Source: Kurthia sibirica
GTDB lineage: Bacteria; Bacillota; Bacilli; Bacillales_A; Planococcaceae
Direction of reading: 5' to 3'
DNA: 64,000 nucleotides
NCBI RefSeq assembly: GCF_003143975.1
Contig: NZ_QFVR01000020.1
Span: 1-64,000 of the forward strand
Part shown: one piece after another, positions 33,365-41,500 of the stretch
Layout: each line of letters begins with the position of its first letter
Position numbering within the stretch: the first letter of the stretch is position 1
Program-made: the position numbers and the translations under genes
Notes under the pieces: model-generated
The model's input: only the letters and a program-made list of their open reading frames with translations
What the model was told of the DNA's origin: nothing
The model's database searches: none

Positions 33365-34429
33365 TTGAAAATAAAAAACTTACCCAAAAAACTTACACAG
33401 TACAATAATATCCATTTAATTACACATACAGATTTGGATGGAATTGGGCCTTCCATCGTTTTAAATGCTTTTGGTATTCCTCATTTAACAACCTTTGTTG
33501 AGACGCGTAAAATAAATGAAGCGGTTATTGAAAAAATTGCTGAACTTCAAGATAATGAAATTATTATTATTACGGACCTCTCTGTAAATGACGAGACGGC
33601 CAACTTAATAGCTGCTGTAAACGCTGAGCCAAATGCACGATATATTGCATTATTGGACCACCATGCATCCGCTCTATTTTTAAATGAATTTAATTGGGCT
33701 GAAGTTGTCCCCGTCCAAAATGGGATTAAAATGAGTGCCACAACTTTAATGTATAAACACTTATTGGATGCTGGTTTTGAAGTAGCACCTATCCAAAAAA
33801 CAAGCAATGATGAAGGTGAAGAAGTAATTATTACACCCGATTATACACTTCAAGAAAAAGGAATGATCTTGGACAGAGTTGCTCATTTCGTCGAAGATGT
33901 TCGCTTGTACGATACATGGGATTGGCATGCTCTTTCTATTCAAGAAGCTGCTGATTTAAATACGATTTTTTATGCTCGTAGACGCTATGAATTTGCACAG
34001 GACCGTATGGAATACTTCCAAAGTGGTCAATTATTCACCGCTGAAGACCAAGCTTATCTTCAATTCTCAAAAGAAGAACTACGCCAAATTTTGAAAAAGA
34101 AATCCAAACAAATGGTCATCGTAGAAAATTTCACCTTAAAAGGTCATGATACGCCTGTTAATATTGGTGTCGTAGAGACCGATTCTTATTTCAGTGAACT
34201 TGGAAATCATTTAGCTGAAAAATTCGAAAATGACATTGATTGCGTCTTTATTATTTCATTAGTAAAAAATAGAGTCTCTCTTCGTTCGATCGGTTCTGAG
34301 GTTAATCTTTCCGAAATAGCACAAAATTATAATGGTGGAGGTCACCCTAATGCATCCGGATGTGACTTATCGGAATTAGGCCTAGATTTCATTTCTGCTA
34401 TATTCCAAGCACAAAAAGAACGTAAATAA
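33365..34429 (+). CDS. DHH-family phosphoesterase, NrnB-like
   Basis: A 354-residue two-domain metal hydrolase. Domain 1 has the DHH motifs THTDLDGIG, ITDLS and LLDHHASA; domain 2 (DHHA1) ends with YNGGGHPNASGCDLS. The arrangement fits the Bacillus NrnB (YngD) group, which degrades short oligoribonucleotides and dinucleotides from the 3' end; pAp phosphatase activity is also possible. It starts at TTG 33365 with AGAAAGG upstream. It stands alone. Confidence 0.82.
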   Translation: MKIKNLPKKLTQYNNIHLITHTDLDGIGPSIVLNAFGIPHLTTFVETRKINEAVIEKIAELQDNEIIIITDLSVNDETANLIAAVNAEPNARYIALLDHHASALFLNEFNWAEVVPVQNGIKMSATTLMYKHLLDAGFEVAPIQKTSNDEGEEVIITPDYTLQEKGMILDRVAHFVEDVRLYDTWDWHALSIQEAADLNTIFYARRRYEFAQDRMEYFQSGQLFTAEDQAYLQFSKEELRQILKKKSKQMVIVENFTLKGHDTPVNIGVVETDSYFSELGNHLAEKFENDIDCVFIISLVKNRVSLRSIGSEVNLSEIAQNYNGGGHPNASGCDLSELGLDFISAIFQAQKERK

Positions 34430-34439
34430 CATATTTTCT

Positions 34440-34478
34440 GCTCCACTTGAGGTTTTTTCTCGGTGGAGCTTTATTTTT
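34440..34478 (+). terminator. Terminator of the DHH gene
   Basis: GCTCCAC..GAGG with GGTGGAGC, then TTTATTTTTT, 10 nt after the stop. Confidence 0.8.
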
Positions 34479-34828
34479 TAAATAAATATTTTTTTGCTGT
34501 ACACCAATTAACCTTTTCAGGTCAATTCAATTGATTTAGCTCATAATTCCTGTTATTCTCAGCTTATCGTTATATCAAAAAAATACTATTTTAAAGCATT
34601 GTTTGGCGTTTATCCAAAATTATATTTAAAAAATAAAATAAAAGACTAGATTAATTTAACTACTTTGTGTAAGAATATAGTTAGAAATCGAAACCAAATT
34701 CTATTTCATCTAATTTTGTGTATTGATGCCATTTTCTTCTGTCATAGTACAGAATTGATTGACCTATCATACGAAAAAGCTGATCGAATCATTTGATCAC
34801 ACTATTAGTGTTTTCATGTTCCTATTTA
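34479..34828. other. Long leader region of the CoA-transferase gene
   Basis: About 350 bp of AT-rich DNA without open frame or recognised RNA. It presumably holds the CoA-transferase promoter; the cre-like box begins at 34829. Confidence 0.4.
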
Positions 34829-34842
34829 GTTAACCGCTTACA
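34829..34842 (-). promoter_or_regulatory. Candidate cre (CcpA) site upstream of CoA-transferase
   Basis: The minus strand reads TGTAAGCGGTTAAC, matching TGWNANCGNTNNCA except at the last two positions, the same mismatch pattern as the box upstream of the acetate transporter. Confidence 0.45.
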
Positions 34843-34893
34843 AACAACAAACCAAATTAAAACATGAACAATAATCATTAGGGGGCATTTCAA

Positions 34894-36399
34894 ATGGAAG
34901 CAACTATCAACAATCGTTTAGGATTAAAAGAATTAGCAAGTAAAGTAGTATCTGCCGATGTAGCAGCTGCACTAATCTCAGATGGTGACGTAGTTGGTAT
35001 GAGTGGATTCACTCGTGCTGGTGATGCAAAAGTCGTACCAATGGCATTAGTTGAGCGTGCTAAGAATGAAAAATTCCAAATTGACGTATATACTGGTGCG
35101 TCATTAGGTCCAGAGGTTGATAAATATTTAGCTGAAGCTGGCGTTATCCGCAAACGTGGACCATTCCAAGGCGATAAAGGTATTCGTACCCTTATCAATA
35201 CTGGTGATGTTCTATTCGCTGACATGCATTTATCGCATGGTGCTGAACAGTTCCGTCAAGGGATTTTTGGACCTGTCAAATATGCAATTATTGAAGCTGC
35301 TGCAATTACAGAAGATGGCTATTTAATCCCAACAACTTCAGTGGGTAACAGCCCCATTATTTGTGATGTTGCTGAAAACATCATTATTGAATTGAATATT
35401 TCTCACCCAGAATCAATCATCGGCTTACACGATATTTATGTGCCTGCTGAACAAGGTGAACGCGAAGCAATTCCACTGACTAAAGCATCTGATCGTATTG
35501 GTACAAAAGGTATTAAAATTGACCCTTCAAAAATCAAAGCAATTGTTATTTCTGAAGAGCCAGATGCACCTTCACTAATCGTTCCTCCAGATGAAGAAAC
35601 ACAAACAATGGCAAACCACTTGCTTGATTTCTTCCGTTCAGAAATTAAAGCTGGTCGTTTGACAGAAAATCTTATGCCACTTCAATCCGGCGTTGGATCA
35701 GTAGCAAACGCTGTATTAGATGGTTTCGCTGACTCAGAATTTAAAGATTTAGAAGTATTCTCTGAAGTTTTACAAGATGCTGTATTTAACTTAATTGATG
35801 CAGGTAAAGTGAAATTTGCTTCTGCAACATCAATTACTTTATCTGAAGAACTAGGCAAACGTGTCTACTCAGATTTAGATAAATATGCTGACAAACTAGT
35901 GTTACGTCCGCAAGAAATTTCTAATCACCCTGAAGTAATCCGTCGTTTAGGCCTTATCTCGATCAACACAGCTTTAGAGTGTGATATTTATGGTAACGTA
36001 AACTCTACACATGTTTCAGGAACAAAAATGATGAATGGTTTAGGCGGTTCTGGTGACTTTGCTCGCAACTCTCGCATCGGTATTTTCGTTACTAAATCTT
36101 ATGCAAAAGGCGGTTCAATCTCATCAATCGTGCCAATGGTAACACATGTTGACCATACAGAACACGATGTTGACGTAATCGTAACTGAGCAAGGTGTAGC
36201 TGATCTTCGTGGTCTAGCGCCAAAAGAACGTGTGCCACTAATGATTGAAAACTGTGTGCACCCAGACTACCGTGAACAATTATGGGCTTATTACAACGAA
36301 GCAGTTGAGAAAAATGGTGCCGTACAAACACCGCATATTTTGAGCAAAGCTTTCGAAATGTATGAAAACCTAGCAACTATTGGTACGATGAAAAAATAA
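34894..36399 (+). CDS. Succinate (acetyl/propionyl):CoA transferase
   Basis: A 501-residue family I CoA-transferase of the acetyl-CoA hydrolase/transferase group (AarC, YgfH, Cat1). The catalytic Glu is about residue 291 in FSEVLQDAVF, the family's EVLQD motif. GMSGFTRAGDAK at the N-terminus and TEQGVADLRGLAPKER near the C-terminus complete the fold. It moves CoA between succinyl-CoA and acetate or propionate in the cytoplasm. GGGGG lies 9 nt before the ATG. Codon use is strongly biased to GTT/CGT/GGT, suggesting high expression. Candidate CcpA control is shared with the acetate permease. Confidence 0.92.
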   Translation: MEATINNRLGLKELASKVVSADVAAALISDGDVVGMSGFTRAGDAKVVPMALVERAKNEKFQIDVYTGASLGPEVDKYLAEAGVIRKRGPFQGDKGIRTLINTGDVLFADMHLSHGAEQFRQGIFGPVKYAIIEAAAITEDGYLIPTTSVGNSPIICDVAENIIIELNISHPESIIGLHDIYVPAEQGEREAIPLTKASDRIGTKGIKIDPSKIKAIVISEEPDAPSLIVPPDEETQTMANHLLDFFRSEIKAGRLTENLMPLQSGVGSVANAVLDGFADSEFKDLEVFSEVLQDAVFNLIDAGKVKFASATSITLSEELGKRVYSDLDKYADKLVLRPQEISNHPEVIRRLGLISINTALECDIYGNVNSTHVSGTKMMNGLGGSGDFARNSRIGIFVTKSYAKGGSISSIVPMVTHVDHTEHDVDVIVTEQGVADLRGLAPKERVPLMIENCVHPDYREQLWAYYNEAVEKNGAVQTPHILSKAFEMYENLATIGTMKK

Positions 36400-36403
36400 T
36401 ACA

Positions 36404-36443
36404 AAAAAATGAGGAAGAGCTTCTTAGCTCCTTCTCATTTTTT
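36404..36443 (+). terminator. Terminator of the CoA-transferase gene
   Basis: AAAAAATGAGGAAGAGC pairs with GCTCCTTCTCATTTTTT, five nucleotides after the stop. Confidence 0.9.
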
Positions 36444-36459
36444 GTTATTTGTTACACAT

Positions 36460-36680
36460 CAATAATAATTCACATCCAATAAGACGCCAGTCATCCCTAA
36501 CTTCGGATGTATGTTCATCTTGTTTGGGGTAATTGATATAGCCTGTTATACCCGTCTTATAGCATTGAGAGAGTTAGTTACGAATACCTCAGCGTTATCT
36601 TGCCCTTCCTTGTACAAGATCTATTGAATTCGTCCTATCACCTTTACAACGTTACATCCATTCAAAACCACATCAAATCG
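36460..36680 (-). other. Possible transposase debris
   Basis: On the minus strand, pieces in different frames (YINYP..., NIHPKLGMTGV) resemble the YNxxRIHxKLGxxxP ending of IS3-type transposases. The match is short and broken, so this is only a suspicion. No intact frame is present. Confidence 0.25.
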
Positions 36681-36821
36681 TTTACATATTTTTAATTGTC
36701 TATCCCCTTTTATTAAGTTGATCTGGCATGGACATACTCAAGTATAGACATTCATATTTTTGTCAGACATATAACATTTGACTATTCTCGAATTGTTTAT
36801 ATAGTCGTGGCGAGCGTTACA

Positions 36822-36830
36822 TGCTATAAT
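36822..36830 (+). promoter_or_regulatory. Extended -10 promoter element of the ABC-F gene
   Basis: TGCTATAAT is an extended -10 (TGnTATAAT) 30 nt before the ABC-F start codon. No good -35 is seen, which is common with extended -10 promoters. Confidence 0.5.
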
Positions 36831-36859
36831 GAAAGCATTGTGAAAAAGGAGGTACTTAC

Positions 36860-38464
36860 ATGATTCAAGTAAGTAATGTAGCTCTTCGTTACGGCGATCG
36901 TAAGCTATTTGAAGATGTTAATATTAAATTTACACCCGGTAACTGTTATGGCCTTATTGGTGCAAATGGTGCTGGTAAATCAACGTTCTTAAAAATTCTT
37001 TCTGGTGAGATTGAGCCACAAGAAGGAAATATTAGTATGGGTACTGATGAGCGCATGACCATTCTAAAACAGAATCACTTCGAATATGAAGCATTCCAAG
37101 TTTTAGAAACAGTTATGATGGGTCATAAAGAACTTTACGAAGTAATGAAACAAAAAAATGAAATTTACATGAAAGACCCATTCACAGACGAAGATGGTAT
37201 TCGTGCTGCTGAACTTGAAGGTGAATTTGCTGATATGAATGGTTGGGAAGCTGAGTCTGATGCTGCAATCCTGTTACAAGGTCTTGGTATTCCAGATTCT
37301 ATGCACTTCTCTACTATGGCTGAACTAACTGGTTCTGAAAAAGTAAAAGTCTTACTTGCTCAAGCTCTATTCGGTAAACCAGATGTACTTTTATTAGATG
37401 AACCTACTAACCATCTTGATTTGAAAGCTATTCAATGGTTAGAAGAGTTCTTGATCAACTTTGAAAATACTGTAATTGTTGTTTCCCATGACCGTCACTT
37501 CTTAAACAAAGTATGTACGCATATTGCTGATCTTGATTTTTCAAAAATCACTGTTTATGCGGGGAACTACGACTTTTGGTATGAATCTAGCCAACTAGCA
37601 CAACGTATGGCTTCAGACCAAAATAAGAAAAAAGAAGAAAAAATTAAAGAGTTACAAGCATTCGTTGCTCGTTTCTCTGCTAACGCTTCAAAATCGAAAC
37701 AAGCCACATCACGGAAAAAAACATTGGATAAAATCGAACTTGATGACATTAAACCATCAAGCCGTAAATATCCATTCATCAACTTTACAATGGACCGCGA
37801 AATCGGTAATGACGTCTTAACAATTGATGGTTTAACTAAAACTGTTGAAGGACACGACTTATTTAAAGATATGCGCTTCTCTATGAATAAAGAAGATAAA
37901 CTAATCCTTTTAGGTGATCCATTAGCTAAATCAGCATTTCTTAAAATTGTTGCTGGTGAAGATGATACATTCGAAGGTGATTTCAAATGGGGCGTAACAA
38001 CAACAAATAACTACTTCCCTATCGATAACGAAGAATTCTTCCAAGGCGATGAAAAAACACTAGTAGATTGGTTACGTCAATTCTCTCCAGAAGATGAAAC
38101 AGAAACTTTCCTACGTGGTTTCTTAGGTCGTATGTTGTTCTCAGGTGAAGAAGTTCGTAAATCACCAGCTGTTTTATCGGGTGGCGAAAAAGTACGTTGT
38201 ATGCTTTCAAGAATGATGCTTTCTCACTCGAATATATTATTATTAGACGAGCCTACTAACCACTTAGATCTTGAATCAATTCAAGCACTAAATGAAGGTT
38301 TAATTGCTTTCAAAGGCGCTATGATTTTCACTTCTCATGATCACCAGTTCATCCAAACTGTTGCAAATCGTGTAATTGAGATCCGTCCTGACGGTTCAAT
38401 TTTAGATAAACAACTTTCTTACGATGATTACCTTGATTGGAAAGCTGAAAATAAGTTAGATTAA
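36860..38464 (+). CDS. ABC-F family ATPase, YkpA/YbiT-like
   Basis: A 534-residue protein with two ATP-binding domains and no membrane part. Domain 1 has GANGAGKST (about 35-43), an ELTGSEKVKVLLAQAL signature and LLLDEPTNHLD; domain 2 has LSGGEKVRCMLSRMM and LLLDEPTNHLD. The linker QNKKKEEKIKELQAFVARFS is the ABC-F helical arm. Its second P-loop reads LLGDPLAKSAFLK, shorter and without the Gly-Lys pair of a normal Walker A. ABC-F proteins act on the ribosome E site; this subgroup is a housekeeping type and not a known antibiotic-resistance type. AAGGAGG precedes the ATG. Confidence 0.9.
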   Translation: MIQVSNVALRYGDRKLFEDVNIKFTPGNCYGLIGANGAGKSTFLKILSGEIEPQEGNISMGTDERMTILKQNHFEYEAFQVLETVMMGHKELYEVMKQKNEIYMKDPFTDEDGIRAAELEGEFADMNGWEAESDAAILLQGLGIPDSMHFSTMAELTGSEKVKVLLAQALFGKPDVLLLDEPTNHLDLKAIQWLEEFLINFENTVIVVSHDRHFLNKVCTHIADLDFSKITVYAGNYDFWYESSQLAQRMASDQNKKKEEKIKELQAFVARFSANASKSKQATSRKKTLDKIELDDIKPSSRKYPFINFTMDREIGNDVLTIDGLTKTVEGHDLFKDMRFSMNKEDKLILLGDPLAKSAFLKIVAGEDDTFEGDFKWGVTTTNNYFPIDNEEFFQGDEKTLVDWLRQFSPEDETETFLRGFLGRMLFSGEEVRKSPAVLSGGEKVRCMLSRMMLSHSNILLLDEPTNHLDLESIQALNEGLIAFKGAMIFTSHDHQFIQTVANRVIEIRPDGSILDKQLSYDDYLDWKAENKLD

Positions 38465-38470
38465 TAATAT

Positions 38471-38501
38471 CCCCTCATTCTTAAAAAATGAGGGGTTTTT
38501 T
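38471..38501 (+). terminator. Terminator of the ABC-F gene
   Basis: CCCCTCATT / AATGAGGGG followed by TTTTTT, 6 nt after the stop. The ribosome site of the giant kinase gene follows 11 nt later, so partial read-through is possible. Confidence 0.9.
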
Positions 38502-38529
38502 ATAATGATTTTAGGAGGTTTTCGTACAA

Positions 38530-41500
38530 ATGAATTCAAATCAATACAAACAGTTAAAAACACTTGCCAGTCATTCAGATTGGTCATTTCATATTGTTTT
38601 TTGCAAAAAACGACAAAGAAAATTATTCATGAAAAAAGGTCCTTCGACAAATATTACTTCTTTAAAAAAATTGTACTATGAAGTAAATAGCACTTCTACA
38701 ATAGATAGTAATTGGTTATTACAACCACTCGCTATTGAAGAATATAAAACGTCTCATTGTATACTCTATGAATTTTTCGAAGCAGTAACATTGGATATTT
38801 TTGCTCAAAATAAATTATCACTTTCTCAATTTAAAAAGTTTTCATTGTCAATTGTAAATGCATTCATTGGATTTGAAATGCAGCATCAAACTTATCAAAG
38901 TATCAGTTCTAAAACTATTTTGATAAATCCTAAAAACTATCAAGGTGCTTTTATTGCCTACGATTCATTAACATCCATTTATGATGAAACGAATTTAATA
39001 AAAACACCTTCAAAAAATACTGAATTATTAAAATATTATTCACCAGAACAAACAAGACAAACAAATCAAGTGATTGATTATCGTTCAGATCTGTACTCAT
39101 TAGGTGTCTTATTTTACGAAATATTGACAAGTGAAATGCCATTTAAAGGAGATAACTCACGCGATTTATTATTTGATATTTTAACAAAGCAAGCACCGCC
39201 GTTATCAGATAGTCGTCCTGATCTACCCTATATGTTAAGTGCAATGATAGCCAAATTATTAAAAAAAGATAAAAATGACCGCTACCAAAGTGCTCAAGGA
39301 CTTAAATATGATTTAGAAAAATTGTTTAAGAATATTGAAGTTGGTAGGGACACGGAAAAATTTCCTCTTGCATTAAACGATAGTGGATTAACATCTACTT
39401 TGAATCAACAATTGATTGGACGAACAACTGAAATTAAACAATTACAAAAAATACTAACAAAAGCTTCACATGGTGATCCACAATTACTCTATGTTGAAGG
39501 AGCAGCCGGTGTTGGTAAATCCTCCTACATACGTGAACTATTGTGGAATACGTCTGTTTTACATGGTTATTTTATTACAACAAAAATTGAAAAATCAAAA
39601 TTTGCCTTAGAAAATTCTCTGCTTGTTTCTAGTATTCGACAGCTATTAAAACAACTTTATACAGACACAGAGCACCTAGTGAAATGGCAGTCTCTTTTTA
39701 AACATGCTGATTTAACACTGTCTTCTGTTTTAATGGACAATATACCGGAAATAGCCTGGTTTTTAGATGCCCAACTACCCAAACAGAATTTTTCTTTTCA
39801 TTCAAAAAAGACTAAAAATTTATTTCATTCTGACATTTCAAAAATCCTTCAATTATTCGAAAAAGAACACTATCCAATTATTCTTTTTTTCGATGATATA
39901 CACTGGGCTTCTACATTAGCTGTTGAGGATTTAATTGATTTTTATTCTAATTATAATATTGGTAACATATGTATTATTCTATCTTGTCGTCCTGATGAAT
40001 ATAGTAATGCCTCACAATTACAGCGCACTATACAAGAGTTGCCCAATGGTTCGACTATTACATTGCAATCACTACCATATAGCGATATTATGTCATGGGT
40101 AAGATTGTCCATTCATATGACTGATGAATCCTATATACAGCTTGTCAATCAACTTTATAGCTTGGCGAAAGGTAATCCATTTCATACACAAAATATTTTT
40201 TTGGCAATGATTCAAAATAATGTATTAAACTACTCGTTAACACAAAAAACATGGCAATTTGACTCAAAAAACCTTTCATCTTTACATTTTTCAGATGATA
40301 TTTTAGACTTACTAACCGAAAAAATAAAATCATTACCACCTGACTGCCTGAAGGTTTTAAATATTATTTCTTATTTTGGTCATTCATTTAGCTTAAATAA
40401 GCTATTGTATGTTTCAAAAATGGATTTTTCAATTGTTCATGTCATCCTAAAAACATTAATTCAAGAAGGCTACTTAATACCTTTAAATAATAATTTTAAA
40501 TATGCAGAAACACTATACGAACTTAAGATAGATGATTTTGAAGATATTTCCTTTCAATTTGTTCATGACCATGTTTTACATACTGCACAAAATTTACTTT
40601 GCGAAACAGAGCAATTTCTATGGCATTATAAAATTGGTCAATACTATTTTTACACAAAAAACTTAGAAAAATTAGATCATCTTGAGAAGATTACTTATCA
40701 CTGGAATTTAAGTAAAACAGCCTTATCTCCAGATGAACAATCGCTCCTATGTAATTGGAATTATAAGCTTAGTGAAAAAGCTATATATATTGGCTTATTT
40801 AACCTTAGTTATCAATATATTATAGCGTGTTTTTCATTATTACCCGCGCGCCACTGGGAAAATGATTCACTCATATCGTTTAAGGTCTACTTGATGCGTG
40901 GCTATGTTGAAGGTATTTTATTTGATGTAGAAACTGCGATGTTTTTTTTAGATGAGGCGTTAGAAAATACAAATGAACTAGACTATAAACTACATGTTTA
41001 TTTTATTAAAACACGTATCTATTTGGATCGGGATGACGTATATAAATCGATTGACATTGGTTTACAAGCTTTACATTTAGCATCTGTACTTGTACCATCA
41101 GAACCAACTAAACCTCAGCTAGCAATGGAATATTTCAAAACTAAGTATGCCTTATCAAAAAATAAAAAAAGAGATTTAGCAGCACTTCCTCTAGCGAGTA
41201 ACTCCGTCATTACAACCTTATTGGAAATAATGATTGATTTAGTTTCTGCTGGTTTTATTGTTAATAAACAACTTGCGACCTTTTTAATTTTACGTTCAGT
41301 TCGTCTTGTTCTCAAATATGGTAAAACCGATGTTGACAGTATTATATGGAATAATTATTCGTTAATCCTAATCGCTGGATTCAATGAATTTGAGGCAGGC
41401 ATTCAGTTCAATTCTTTAGCGTTATTAGAAGTTGAAAAAACAAAAGATATTAAAAGTCGTGCCAATATTCATCTGACAATCGGTTCCTTTATCAACCATT

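Noticed and set aside
36860-38464. ABC-F gene as an antibiotic-resistance determinant
   Set aside because: The sequence fits the housekeeping YkpA/YbiT subgroup and not the Vga/Msr/OptrA groups.
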